Below, one piece after another: positions 1 through 8,481 of a DNA stretch of 61,362 nt (position 1 is the stretch's first letter; every line of letters begins with the position of its first letter). Made by a program: the position numbers and the translations under genes. This stretch comes from DASZHJ01 sp035581425. GTDB lineage: Bacteria; Pseudomonadota; Alphaproteobacteria; ATCC43930; CGMCC-115725. The DNA is taken from contig DATJVP010000150.1 of NCBI GenBank assembly GCA_035581425.1, positions 1 through 61,362 on the forward strand, given 5' to 3'. The notes beneath the pieces were generated by a model. That model did not search any database and was not told the origin of the DNA. It saw only the letters and a list, made by a program, of their open reading frames with translations.

Positions 1-599
1 CCGGTCCACGCGCCTTTCACCGTGACGTCCTCGAGGTAGTACTCCACGAGCTCGCAAATCCGCGGGCTTCCGTCGACGTGCGGGACGATCTTCAGGAGAT
101 AATTGGGCGCAGCCAGCGACTTCGCGACGGCCGCGACGTCAGCACCAGCGTGCTTGAAGCCCATGGTCGCGGTAGCGACGCGAACGGGTCCATAGTCGAG
201 AGTTCCCACGAGCGTATCGATCTCGGTCTTCAGGGTGGGATTGGCGAGCTTCTTCGGGAAACCCCAGAGCTCGCGCCCGCCCGCGATCGGCGGCTCGTCG
301 TTCAAGAACATGCAATGCGAATACCCACCTTTGCGTCCCCTGAACGACACGGGAATCACCTGGCCGCTTTCGGTGTAGTCGCCAAACCCCGTCGAATCCG
401 GCATGCGGATGAACTCGAACTTGACGAGGTCGCCATCCGGCTCCAGCGGCTCCGGCACCACCGCGCGCAAGCGCTCTGGGCTCGTTCGGTAGGTGATGAT
501 CAGGAACTCGCGATTGACGAACCGATACGGGCCAGGAGGATAGGCCGGGCTGGTCAGGGGCATCGCAAATGCGCGCTCGCGCACCTCGTTCTCCTTCAT
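1..599 (-). CDS. adc: Acetoacetate decarboxylase (3' end outside window)
   Basis: Only the first 199 codons are inside the window; the frame runs open off the left edge. The family decarboxylates acetoacetate to acetone and CO2 through a Schiff-base lysine. The translation begins MKENEVRERAF and contains a W-G-F-P-K-K segment near residue 110, matching the family's catalytic lysine pair, and later SPRICELVEYYLEDV. The ATG at 599-597 follows a purine-rich GGAGAGGAGAG. It lies 25 bp after the patatin gene on the same strand, so the two are probably cotranscribed; this pairing is known from alphaproteobacterial ketone-body/PHB loci. A diverged ADC-fold enzyme of other specificity remains possible. 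Confidence 0.9.
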   Translation of the reverse strand, partial: MKENEVRERAFAMPLTSPAYPPGPYRFVNREFLIITYRTSPERLRAVVPEPLEPDGDLVKFEFIRMPDSTGFGDYTESGQVIPVSFRGRKGGYSHCMFLNDEPPIAGGRELWGFPKKLANPTLKTEIDTLVGTLDYGPVRVATATMGFKHAGADVAAVAKSLAAPNYLLKIVPHVDGSPRICELVEYYLEDVTVKGAWT

Positions 600-624
600 A
601 TCCGCTCTCCTCTCCGTTTGCGCC

Positions 625-1860
625 TCATACGTCGCTGTCCGAACCGAGGTCGAAGGTCGCGACGACATCGAGGGGTGCTGGCCGCTCGAGGGCCGCAGGC
701 ACCCGCAGCGTGCGCACGGCGTCGTTGTAGCCGGCGCGCCAGTGATCGTTCATCGCCGTGCGCGAGAACGTATAGTCCTTGGCGAACCCCTCGTAGTTCT
801 GCGAGCGATAGATGAGGTGTACGATCTTGCAGACGTGCCGGTTCGCCTCCGATGCGAGGCGTTCCACCTCCGGCGCTTTGCGCAATTCCTGCGGCAGCTT
901 CTCAATCAGGTCCGCGAGCGCGCTATGGAAGCGTGCCGCGTATTTGAAGGTGTCGGTCGCAGCGCGCGTACGGCTCGAGTATTGAATCTCCTTCTGGCGC
1001 GTCGCGACGTCGACGGCGTTGCGGGGAAGCTCGCCATGGGCGCTCCAGAGATCGATCTGGAACGCGAGAGTGTCCTCGTGCAGGCCGCGCTGTAGCAGCC
1101 AGAGCAGCGGCGTGTTCGAAACCAGACCGCCGTCCCAATAGTACTCGCCCTCGATCTCGACGGCAGGAAAGCCCGGCGGCAACGCACCGCTCGCCATCAC
1201 ATGCTGGGGCCCGATCGTATGCTCGGCGGTGTTGAAGTAGACGAAATTTCCGGTCCGTACATTGACCGTGCCGACGCTGAAACGGATCTTGTCGGAGTTG
1301 ATGCGGTCGAAATCGACCAGACGCTCCAGCGTCGTCTTGAGCGCGGCCGTGTTGTAATAGCTCGTGGCTTCGGGAGTCCCAGCGGGATGTAGCCAAGGCG
1401 GCCCGTTCCACGGCTCGAAAAATCCGGGCGCGCCGGTCAGGAGCGCGGCGACGGCACTGACCTGATTGAGGTAGCGATGCCCGGCATCACCGCGTGCAAC
1501 GACCGGACCGATCGTTCCCTCGAAGCTCCAGGGATTGGTGGTGATCGTCTCCCAGAACTCGCGCAACCGCGCGACACGCGCCTCCGGGGGATTTCCGGCG
1601 ATGATCGCGGCGTTGATGCCGCCGATGGAAATGCCGGATACCCAATCCGGATGCAGATCCGCCTCCGCCAGCGCCTCGTATACGCCGGCCTGATAGGCCC
1701 CGAGCGCGCCGCCGCCCTGCAGCAGCAGGGCAATGCGCTCGTAAGAGGGCCTCGGTTGCGAGCGGTGCGATTTCTTAGCCAGCACCGGAGCCCTCTTCTG
1801 GGCGTCGCCCGCGCCTTTTTTCGGCCTCTCACGGGGTGGAGTCGGTGCGCCTGTATCCAT
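625..1860 (-). CDS. Patatin-like phospholipase with DUF3734 domain
   Basis: About 411 residues from the ATG at 1860, which gives an N-terminus MDTGAPTPPRERPKK; the open frame extends upstream to 1974, but that part looks non-coding. The patatin signatures are clear: the oxyanion loop LLQGGGALGAYQAGVYE, the nucleophile elbow G-I-S-I-G-G and the dyad motif D-G-G in YYWDGGLVSNTPL. The C-terminal 130 residues match the DUF3734 tail usual in alphaproteobacterial members. It is a probable cytoplasmic or peripheral acyl hydrolase. The basic, proline-rich N-terminus could contact membranes or PHB granules (inference). It is the first gene of a two-gene unit with the acetoacetate decarboxylase. Confidence 0.88.
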   Translation of the reverse strand: MDTGAPTPPRERPKKGAGDAQKRAPVLAKKSHRSQPRPSYERIALLLQGGGALGAYQAGVYEALAEADLHPDWVSGISIGGINAAIIAGNPPEARVARLREFWETITTNPWSFEGTIGPVVARGDAGHRYLNQVSAVAALLTGAPGFFEPWNGPPWLHPAGTPEATSYYNTAALKTTLERLVDFDRINSDKIRFSVGTVNVRTGNFVYFNTAEHTIGPQHVMASGALPPGFPAVEIEGEYYWDGGLVSNTPLLWLLQRGLHEDTLAFQIDLWSAHGELPRNAVDVATRQKEIQYSSRTRAATDTFKYAARFHSALADLIEKLPQELRKAPEVERLASEANRHVCKIVHLIYRSQNYEGFAKDYTFSRTAMNDHWRAGYNDAVRTLRVPAALERPAPLDVVATFDLGSDSDV

Positions 1861-2231
1861 CGCATGTCTCCAACGCAGGTTGGCGGCGCGGCTTCGCAGA
1901 CGGGGCAGCCCAAGGATGGCGGCGAAGTGGCCGCAAACCGGCCACGATGGTGCACCCGCGAAGGCTCGCTGCAACGCAAAAGGCCGTGAAGACGGCGCCC
2001 TGTCAAGCCCGTGCGCGCGTCGCGACCCCAGCGGCGCTCGCGCGATGGCCAGTCAGCCGGGCAAAGCCTGAGGTTGAGGTTTCCAATCCGTCAGCGGCAA
2101 CCCGCCACTGGCGGCCCGTGATAGTCGCTGCCCCCTGGACGGTTCTGGTGAAATGCATCCGCGCACTGCGCCGAGCGAACCGGGTGGCCCTCACGCGCCG
2201 CAACTCGGGCTCGGATTGCAATCGACAAGGG
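1861..2231. other. 371-bp intergenic region, no gene seen
   Basis: This gap separates the patatin start from the end of the next lipoprotein gene, both on the minus strand. Open frames here have poor codon character and no recognisable product. A short inverted repeat (CCGCC-act-GGCGG, 2102-2114) is present, but no T-run follows it on either strand. The promoter of the patatin/adc pair should lie here; no convincing -35/-10 pair was found. Confidence 0.5.
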
Positions 2232-2714
2232 CTAGCGCTCGGCCTGCTCTACCACGGGCGCCGATAGGTCAGCCGCTGCCGTGTCCGCCCATTGCGCCGA
2301 GCGACGCGTGGGCTGCCCAGCATTCAAGCCATAGGGCACCAGTTCGATCTGCACCTTACGCGCGCCGACGCGATCGGCGACGATCGCAGGTGACGGGTCG
2401 ACCAGCGTCATGTGCTTGTCGATCGTTGCGGGATCGACGTTGGCGGCGACCAGTGCGCGCACGACCGCGTCGGCACGCTCGGCCGCCAATTCGGCGTCAC
2501 GCCGAGTGCTTCCCGTCGCCGAGCCTTCCACGACGATGCGCGAGGGCCGCTCGGAGCGCACCGCTTTTGCAGCCTGATCGACGATGCCGCTCGCATCCGC
2601 ACTGAGGGCCGACTTGTTGGACTCGAAGTACACGTCGAACGCACGCGTCTGCGAAGGTTGAGCGGCACAACCCGACACGATCGCAATCATCAGCGTTGGG
2701 ATAAGGCCACGCAT
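2232..2714 (-). CDS. Small OmpA-domain lipoprotein
   Basis: A 160-residue protein with a lipoprotein signal (MRGLIPTLMIAIVSGC, Cys16) followed by a compact OmpA/Pal-like domain. Visible features are the DVYFESNKSAL strand, the VVEGSATGS segment and the ERADAVVRAL helix typical of peptidoglycan-associated OmpA_C domains. An AGGAGG ribosome site sits six bases before the ATG at 2714. It probably tethers the outer membrane or senses the envelope. The domain is short and the usual peptidoglycan-binding Asp/Arg residues cannot be placed with certainty, so its binding role is inferred. The next gene upstream on the same strand is also a lipoprotein. Confidence 0.75.
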   Translation of the reverse strand: MRGLIPTLMIAIVSGCAAQPSQTRAFDVYFESNKSALSADASGIVDQAAKAVRSERPSRIVVEGSATGSTRRDAELAAERADAVVRALVAANVDPATIDKHMTLVDPSPAIVADRVGARKVQIELVPYGLNAGQPTRRSAQWADTAAADLSAPVVEQAER

Positions 2715-2866
2715 GGAATCCTCCTTTTGCGGTCGAGACAGAACGCGTCCGCTAGCTCACTCGGCCAATCGACTGCTCTGAATCGATCCAGAGTGTCAGC
2801 CGTGCCTAAATGTCAGAACGTGAGGGGCGGTGGTCCGGTTCCAGCGAACCGAACCACTCGGGCACC

Positions 2867-3112
2867 CTATTGCTGTCGCCAGACGGGCTTGCCGAGATCG
2901 ACCTGCGACGGGGTCGTCACCATACCCGCCACCGCCCCGGCGCCTGCACCGATCGCGGCGCCGGCGAGAGGGTTGCCGACCATGGCGCCGATCGCGGCGC
3001 CGCTTGCGGCACCTATGCCGGCGCCCGAGAGGCCACGATCTCCGACCGAAGTCCCACACCCCGCGAGCGCCAACGCGACGATCACTGTTGCGGCACGCAA
3101 AGACACAGTCAT
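2867..3112 (-). CDS. Glycine-zipper lipoprotein
   Basis: An 81-residue protein starting at the ATG 3112 (MTVSLRAATV), chosen because GGAGAAG lies upstream and the signal peptide begins there. Its lipobox is L-A-L-A-G-C. The mature part is almost entirely a G/A-rich zipper (GAGIGAASGAAIGAMVGNP), as in YMGG/Rick_17kDa/OsmB-type envelope proteins. Such proteins insert in or line the outer membrane and are often stress-induced. The tail ends VDLGKPVWRQQ. It lies 152 bp before the OmpA-like lipoprotein gene and may be separately transcribed. Confidence 0.8.
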   Translation of the reverse strand: MTVSLRAATVIVALALAGCGTSVGDRGLSGAGIGAASGAAIGAMVGNPLAGAAIGAGAGAVAGMVTTPSQVDLGKPVWRQQ

Positions 3113-3401
3113 GTTGATCTTCTCCGTGTCAGTGGTGAATGGAATGGTCAGCCGCGGATGGAATGACACACATCCGGGTCCTGCAATTTGGTGCACGGCG
3201 CCGAAACGTGAAGGGGCAAAAAGGAGCCAAAATCGCTATCGACGGATGCGGCGGCTCCTCCCCGTGGCAATATTGTGGTTTCAGCGCACTCGATTGGGAC
3301 AGCACCTTCGACAGTCTCTCCAAAACAAGCGCATCGACGACTTCGGTCGGTTGGTCGACAATAGGGCCTTGCGGGAATTTCACGGCAGGAGAAGCCCGAT
3401 C

Positions 3402-4379
3402 GTGAGTTACGCGTCCGCGACCGAAAGCGATCTATCCCTCATTCCTGTCATCGACATGGCACCCCTCGCCGCGGACGATCGCGCGACGATCAGCGCCGTG
3501 GGTCGAGCGTTGTTCGATGCAGCAGAGCGAGTGGGTTTCTTCTATGTGCGGAACCACGCAGTGCCTCCGAGATTGATCGAGCAGGTCTATGCACTCTCCC
3601 GTCGGTTCTTCTCGCTTCCTGCCTCGGCAAAAGAGAGCGTCCGGATCAACGCGCTGCACCGCGGCTTCCTCTCGATCGGGCAAGCCCGCATGTACGAGCA
3701 GGCGCAAGTGGATCTCAAGGAGAGTTTCATTTGGGGTCCGGAGCTGAGCGCGGACGATCCCGATGTCGCCGCGGGAAAACCGCTCATGGGCCCCAATCAG
3801 TGGCCTGCGGCAATTCCTGAGCTTGCGCCCGCGCTCATGGAGTATTCCGCGGCGGTCATGGATTGCGGGCGCAGCCTGCTGCGAGCTTTCGCCGTGAGCC
3901 TTGGGCTCGATCCCGATTTCTTTCGCGAGCCGTTTCGCAAACCGCTGGCGCGCTGCTCGCTCATCTACTATCCGCCGCAGCGACCGGAGAGCGGAAGCGA
4001 GCAATTCGGTGTCGCGCCGCATACCGATTACGGCGGTCTGACGCTGCTACATCAGGACGACACCGGAGGATTGCAGGTGCGCAACCGCTCCGGCGAGTGG
4101 GTGACGGCCCCGCCGATCGCGGATACGTTCGTCGTAAACATCGGCGATCTGATGGCGCGTTGGAGCAATGATCGATTTGTCTCCACTCCGCACCGGGTGG
4201 TCAATGCATCCGGGCGCGCACGATACTCGGTCGGCGTCTTCTTCGACCCGCATTTCGACACCGTGATCGATCCTCGCGACCTGCTGCAAGGCGGTGCGCC
4301 GCGTTATGCACCGGTGACCTGCGGAGACTACATCCTCTCGCGCTTCAACAAGACGTTCAATTACCGCCGGCCGAGCTGA
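3402..4379 (+). CDS. 2-oxoglutarate/Fe(II)-dependent oxygenase, isopenicillin N synthase family
   Basis: 325 residues from the GTG at 3402, which is preceded by AGGAGAAG at 3387-3394; the open frame runs far upstream but without coding character. The N-terminal DIOX_N domain (IPVIDMAPL, GFFYVRNHAVP) and C-terminal jelly roll are complete. Fe ligands are the H-T-D of APHTDYGGLT and the His of TPHRVV; the 2-oxoglutarate-binding R-x-S is in ARYSVGVFFDP. It would hydroxylate, desaturate or cyclise a small molecule in the cytoplasm; the substrate is not predictable. Its 3' end overlaps the convergent permease gene by 23 bp. Confidence 0.88.
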   Translation: MSYASATESDLSLIPVIDMAPLAADDRATISAVGRALFDAAERVGFFYVRNHAVPPRLIEQVYALSRRFFSLPASAKESVRINALHRGFLSIGQARMYEQAQVDLKESFIWGPELSADDPDVAAGKPLMGPNQWPAAIPELAPALMEYSAAVMDCGRSLLRAFAVSLGLDPDFFREPFRKPLARCSLIYYPPQRPESGSEQFGVAPHTDYGGLTLLHQDDTGGLQVRNRSGEWVTAPPIADTFVVNIGDLMARWSNDRFVSTPHRVVNASGRARYSVGVFFDPHFDTVIDPRDLLQGGAPRYAPVTCGDYILSRFNKTFNYRRPS

Positions 4380-5274
4380 ATCTGCGCTCGAGACGGGCGA
4401 AGGCGACCGAGCAGGCATAACAGATCGCAAGATACATGGCCGCGACGGTCAGCCAGACTTCGAAGACCGCGCCGGTGGTGACCGCGACCTCGCTAGCCGA
4501 GAAGGTGAGTTCCTGGATCGAGATCAGCGAGACGATCGACGACGTCTTGATCAAGCTGATGAATTGCCCCGCGAGCGGCGGAAGGATGCGCCGAAAGGCC
4601 TGCGGCAGAAGGATAAGGCGCAGCAACTGACCCCGCGACAATCCGAGGGCGCCTCCCGCTTCCCACTGTCCCCGCTCGATCGATTGGATGCCCGCGCGCA
4701 CGATCTCCGTGACATAGGCGCCCTCGAACAGCGCCAGACACATCAGGCCCGTGAGGAAATTGACGAAGAGCTTGGGGTCGCCGCAGAGGAAGTCGATCGC
4801 TGCCAGTGTCGTTGGCGAGGCCTTCGCGACAAGACTCTCAAGCTCCAGCAGAGGGACGAGCTGGCTGCTGATGAAGAAATAGAAGATGAAGATGAAGACG
4901 AGGGGCGGCGTATTGCGCACCAGGCCCACGTAGAGAAATGCGGCGAAGCGCGGCGCCAGCGAGCGGCTGGTGCGAAAGATACCCATGACCAGCCCAAGCG
5001 CGGCGGCCCACACGATACCCCAAATCGCCAGGCGCAGCGTCGTGAAGAAGCCCCGCAGCAGCAGATTGGCGACCCATACGCCACGGTCTGCATCCCACCG
5101 CACGAGATAGACCGCGATCCGCGACCAACGCCAATGATAGTTGAGAACGTCGTTGATCCGATAGGCGACGATCGCGGCAAAGCCTGCGACCGCCGCCAAT
5201 ACGAGAACGTCAATCCAGGAGAAGCGCAGCGTGCTTCTCGACGCAGGCGGAGCCGCCGTCGGCACTGCTGGCAA
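4357..5274 (-). CDS. Amino-acid ABC transporter permease (HisM/GltJK type)
   Basis: 305 residues with several membrane segments. The coupling loop EAGGALGLSRGQLLRLILLPQ fits polar-amino-acid permeases (HEQ/GlnP family). The longest frame begins with TTG at 5274; a GTG at 5265 would also work and neither has a strong ribosome site. It is the last gene of a minus-strand operon with the substrate-binding protein (39 bp upstream) and a second permease, so a heteromeric permease pair is expected. No ATP-binding subunit is nearby. It overlaps the convergent oxygenase gene. Confidence 0.88.
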   Translation of the reverse strand: MPAVPTAAPPASRSTLRFSWIDVLVLAAVAGFAAIVAYRINDVLNYHWRWSRIAVYLVRWDADRGVWVANLLLRGFFTTLRLAIWGIVWAAALGLVMGIFRTSRSLAPRFAAFLYVGLVRNTPPLVFIFIFYFFISSQLVPLLELESLVAKASPTTLAAIDFLCGDPKLFVNFLTGLMCLALFEGAYVTEIVRAGIQSIERGQWEAGGALGLSRGQLLRLILLPQAFRRILPPLAGQFISLIKTSSIVSLISIQELTFSASEVAVTTGAVFEVWLTVAAMYLAICYACSVAFARLERRFSSAGGN

Positions 5275-5313
5275 TATGTCAGGACGAGGCTTGGAGCCCG
5301 CCCGAGCGATCCG

Positions 5314-6147
5314 TCATTGCTTTGCCACTTGCTCCTTCCAAGCGTTGCCCTTGAACCAGTAATCGTGCCGCTCGGCGAGCCAGCCGTTGCTGGTGTTGAA
5401 GAGTATCCAGTTGTCGAAGAAATTGATCGCGTCGGGATCGCCCTTGCGCACCGCAAACGCCTCGTCCGACTTCGTCAGATTCTCCTCGGTCGGCATGAAG
5501 AGGACGTCGGGGTTGTCCAGGGTCCACATCTTGGGCTTGGGAGCGCTGGTAATGACGGCAAAGGCGTTGCCGTTGAGCACTTCCTGAAGGCACTGCGCCT
5601 CGTCGTCGAACTGACGGAGCGTGACCTTCGGGAAGACTTTCTGTGCTGCAACGCAGGTGCTCGTTCCGCGGCGGCAGGTGATCGTCACCTTGGGATCGTT
5701 GAACTCGTCCAGCGATTTGAAATTGCCCGCGAGCTTCTTGTTGGCGGTCATCTGCTGTCCGGAATGGGCGTAGGGGATCGTGAAATTGACCGTGAGGTTG
5801 CGCTGCGGCGTGATCGACATGCCGCTGATGATGACGTCGAACTTGCCCGCCAATAGGGCCGGGATGATCCCGTCCCAGGCCGTTGGAACGAATTCCGTCT
5901 TCACACCCATATCGGCCGCCACTTTGTTGGCGACGTCGATCTCGAAGCCGATCAGCTCTCCTTTCGTGTCGCGCATGGACCAAGGCACGAATGTCGAGAG
6001 ACCCACGCGCAAGACCCCGCGCTTCTTTATCTCTTCGATGACGCTGCTGCTCGAGAGCTGCTGACGGATGTCCTGTGCGCGCGGCGCCGCGGTGAATGCA
6101 AACATCAACGCCAAGGCCATCAGCAAGATCCGGCGGATATCGGTCAC
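5314..6147 (-). CDS. Amino-acid ABC transporter substrate-binding protein
   Basis: 277 residues beginning at GTG 6147 with GGGGAGGA seven bases upstream. A Sec signal peptide (MTDIRRILLMALALMFAFTAA, cleavage near PRAQD) precedes a type II periplasmic-binding fold: VLRVGLSTFVPWSMRD, LIGFEIDVANKVAADMG and FDVIISGMSITPQR are the SBP_bac_3 landmarks. Two cysteines sit in a CRRGTSTC segment and could form a disulfide. It sits between two permease genes, so it delivers a polar amino acid or similar solute to them. The upstream Rieske gene suggests the solute feeds an oxygenase (inference). Confidence 0.92.
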   Translation of the reverse strand: MTDIRRILLMALALMFAFTAAPRAQDIRQQLSSSSVIEEIKKRGVLRVGLSTFVPWSMRDTKGELIGFEIDVANKVAADMGVKTEFVPTAWDGIIPALLAGKFDVIISGMSITPQRNLTVNFTIPYAHSGQQMTANKKLAGNFKSLDEFNDPKVTITCRRGTSTCVAAQKVFPKVTLRQFDDEAQCLQEVLNGNAFAVITSAPKPKMWTLDNPDVLFMPTEENLTKSDEAFAVRKGDPDAINFFDNWILFNTSNGWLAERHDYWFKGNAWKEQVAKQ

Positions 6148-6165
6148 GGCTCAGTCCTCCCCTGT

Positions 6166-6975
6166 TTAAGTGCGTCTGGAGATCGCGACGCGCCGCTCGA
6201 GCCGGCCTGCCACGGTGGACAAGCTTACGGTCAGAACGAGATAGATCGCCGCGACGGTGAACCAGATCTCGAAACTCATGAAGGTATCCGAAATGATCGT
6301 CCTGCCCTCGTTGGTGAGGTCGAAGATCGCGATGACGCTCACGATCGACGAATCCTTGATCAAGGATACGGCCTGGCCGGTGAGCGGCGGCAGCATGATC
6401 TGGATCGCCTGCGGCAGGATTACCCGGCGGAATTCGACGTAGCGGCCGAGACCGAGGCTCCGGCTTGCCTCCCATTGCCCCTTGGGGACCGACGCGATGC
6501 CCGCACGAAAGATCTCGGCGGCAAAGGAGCCCTCGAAGAACGCGAGGCAGAGAATGCCCGTCCAGAGCCGCCCGATCCCCAAAATCGGCGCCAGGACGAA
6601 ATAGAACAAGTAAAGCTGAACCAGCAGCGGCGTATTGCGGATCAGTTGGATGTAGCCGCCCGCGAGGAGGCGGCCGGCGAAAGAGCGGGACGTCCGCAGA
6701 AGCGCCGTCACGAGGCCGATCACGAGCGTCAGCACGAGGCCTGCGGCGCTGATCTCCAACGTCACCATGAGGCCGCGCACGAGCGGTCCCCAGATTATTT
6801 CGCCGTCGACGATGCGGACGATGAATTGGGGGACACGGTACCACTGCCAGTTGTAGCCGAAGGCACCCGCACCGGCGACGACCAGCCACGAGATCCCGCC
6901 TATCACAATCGCGAGCTGAGCGAGATCGAGCGTCAGCCGCCAGCTACCCCCTCGTATGGCGCGGGCCAGGGGCAC
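6166..6975 (-). CDS. Amino-acid ABC transporter permease
   Basis: 269 residues from the GTG at 6975, just beyond the stop of the preceding Rieske gene; an open frame reaches 7116 but would overlap that gene. It has membrane segments LAIVIGGISWLVVAGAGA, LVLTLVIGLVTALLRTS and LVQLYLFYFVLAPIL, and the coupling motif EASRSLGLGRYVEFRRVILP. It pairs with the permease two genes downstream around the shared binding protein. The C-terminal end and the binding-protein start are 18 bp apart, supporting one transcript. Confidence 0.9.
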   Translation of the reverse strand: MPLARAIRGGSWRLTLDLAQLAIVIGGISWLVVAGAGAFGYNWQWYRVPQFIVRIVDGEIIWGPLVRGLMVTLEISAAGLVLTLVIGLVTALLRTSRSFAGRLLAGGYIQLIRNTPLLVQLYLFYFVLAPILGIGRLWTGILCLAFFEGSFAAEIFRAGIASVPKGQWEASRSLGLGRYVEFRRVILPQAIQIMLPPLTGQAVSLIKDSSIVSVIAIFDLTNEGRTIISDTFMSFEIWFTVAAIYLVLTVSLSTVAGRLERRVAISRRT

Positions 6976-6985
6976 TGTCCGACCG

Positions 6986-8365
6986 CTAGAGCTTAAAGGC
7001 GCGCATGCGGCGCTCGATCTCGGCTTGGCGCTCGCCGTGAGGCAGCGCTCGGGTTGCCGCCGCGACCTCGCCAACGCGACGGCCGATTTCGCGCTGAACA
7101 GCCAAATCGTCGGCATTGGATGTCGGATACCGGATGATGACGTCGCCCGCCATGGTCGGGATCTGACCGGCGCTGTTGCGCGGCAAACTCGGCAGTTCTT
7201 TTCCGGCCGCGACGGCGCGAATGCCGTTGCGCAGCATGCGCCGCATGATGGCGACGCCCGTATCCGTCGTGCCCAGGGTCTCGCCGGCGTGCACGGTGAT
7301 CGGTCCCTGGCCGATTTGCGCCTCGTAGTCGCCGGGCAAGCGTTGCCCTTCCGCGTAGCTCCGCTCGCTGCCGGTCTGCCCGAGAAAATCGATCTTATTC
7401 AAACCGACTTTGCCGCGATCGCCTTTGCCGCCGAGATCGAGCGTCTCGTTGAAATGCCGCCAGCCGATGATTTTGCAGCTCGTATTGTCGGTCGGCAGTG
7501 TCCATTTGCTGATGCCGACCCGGGGAAAGAATTTCTCGCGATCGGGATCCTGATAGATGTCGGGGGGCTGCGCGAAATTCGGCATCAGGACCTCGGCGGT
7601 GCGCGCCCACACGTATTCACCCCAGCGCCGCGTGTTGGTGAGATAGATGCCGCTGTCCCCTTCCATCCTGTGCCATTCGACGATCGGCAGCGCCCCCCAG
7701 GCGGGATTGAAGTGCGCCCTCGTCACACGCGTGTGCAGAAACACGCTATGGAACGGATCCATCGGGTTTTCCGCGACCTGCAGCCAATTGCAGGGATAGT
7801 CGATCGAATAAGGGACGAGATCGTTGTCCGGCAGCTCGAAGGTGTCGAAGATCGGGAACTCCGGCTTGCTCTCCGGCGGTCCGAGATAGGCGAACACGAG
7901 GCCCTTGTAGTCGAGCGTGGGATAGGCGCCGTGGCAGACGGTCGCGCGGATTGGGCTCGTCGGAGGCTCGCCCGGGGTCTCGAGAATGCGGCCGTCGATG
8001 TCGAAGAGCCATCCGTGGTAGCAGCATCGCAGGCCGCGCTCCGCCGGGATGCCGTACTCGAGCGAGGCGCGCCGGTGGCTGCAATGCTTGTGCAACAACC
8101 CGATCCGTCCGCTGCGATCGCGGAACAGGACGAGCTCCTCTGCGAGAACCTTTATCAGGAGCGGCAAATCCCCGATCTGCGAGCTCATCGCCACCGGGTG
8201 CCAGAAGCGCCGCATATATTCGCCGCAGGGGGTCTTCGGCCCGACATGCGTGAGTTCGGCATCTTCGCGGGCATCGAGGATGCGATGATAGCCGCCGAAG
8301 GGCTGACGAGACTGATCGATCGACTGCGCCACGTGCCCCAGACCGTGCGAGCATTGCTGAGGCAA
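6986..8365 (-). CDS. Rieske non-heme iron oxygenase, phthalate-dioxygenase-like
   Basis: About 450 residues. The Rieske cluster ligands are in HKHCSHRRASLEYG and RCCYHGW (C-x-H ... C-x2-H). The mononuclear iron motif is N-P-M-D-P-F-H-S-V-F-L-H. The N-terminus V-G-P-x-T-P-x-G-E-x-M-R-R-F-W-H-P fits phthalate/vanillate-type single-subunit (homo-oligomeric) oxygenases. These need a separate flavoprotein reductase, and none is adjacent. The longest frame starts with TTG at 8365; a GTG at 8332 is an equally likely start. It heads a four-gene unit with an amino-acid ABC transporter and faces the CMD-fold gene across a 116-bp gap carrying one copy of the shared TNGTATNCTN motif. Confidence 0.88.
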   Translation of the reverse strand: MPQQCSHGLGHVAQSIDQSRQPFGGYHRILDAREDAELTHVGPKTPCGEYMRRFWHPVAMSSQIGDLPLLIKVLAEELVLFRDRSGRIGLLHKHCSHRRASLEYGIPAERGLRCCYHGWLFDIDGRILETPGEPPTSPIRATVCHGAYPTLDYKGLVFAYLGPPESKPEFPIFDTFELPDNDLVPYSIDYPCNWLQVAENPMDPFHSVFLHTRVTRAHFNPAWGALPIVEWHRMEGDSGIYLTNTRRWGEYVWARTAEVLMPNFAQPPDIYQDPDREKFFPRVGISKWTLPTDNTSCKIIGWRHFNETLDLGGKGDRGKVGLNKIDFLGQTGSERSYAEGQRLPGDYEAQIGQGPITVHAGETLGTTDTGVAIMRRMLRNGIRAVAAGKELPSLPRNSAGQIPTMAGDVIIRYPTSNADDLAVQREIGRRVGEVAAATRALPHGERQAEIERRMRAFKL

Positions 8366-8402
8366 TCAGACTGAAGCAAATTCGCGAGTTTGGCGAGGGC
8401 GT

Positions 8403-8412
8403 TCGTATGCTA
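8403..8412. promoter_or_regulatory. Operator-like motif copy 1 (TCGTATGCTA)
   Basis: It fits TNGTATNCTN and lies 38 bp from the Rieske gene start and 70 bp before the CMD-fold gene start, in the divergent gap. It is the weakest of the six copies because the GTATAC core is GTATGC. Confidence 0.4.
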
Positions 8413-8481
8413 GAGATCAGGGATGCGCGCGAGCGAGGCGCGAGGAATTTTTGAGGCTTCTCGTCGAAAGGCAGGTCATCC

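Noticed and set aside
2102..2114. CCGCC-act-GGCGG inverted repeat as a terminator
   Set aside because: Short stem and no T-run on either strand; such repeats are frequent in GC-rich DNA.
2412..3401. Upstream extension of the 2OG oxygenase frame
   Set aside because: It would overlap two lipoprotein genes antisense and has no homology; a good ribosome site supports the GTG at 3402.
5279..6889. 536-codon minus-strand frame overlapping the transporter genes
   Set aside because: It runs in another frame through a permease and the binding-protein gene, both well supported; its product is Arg/His-rich.
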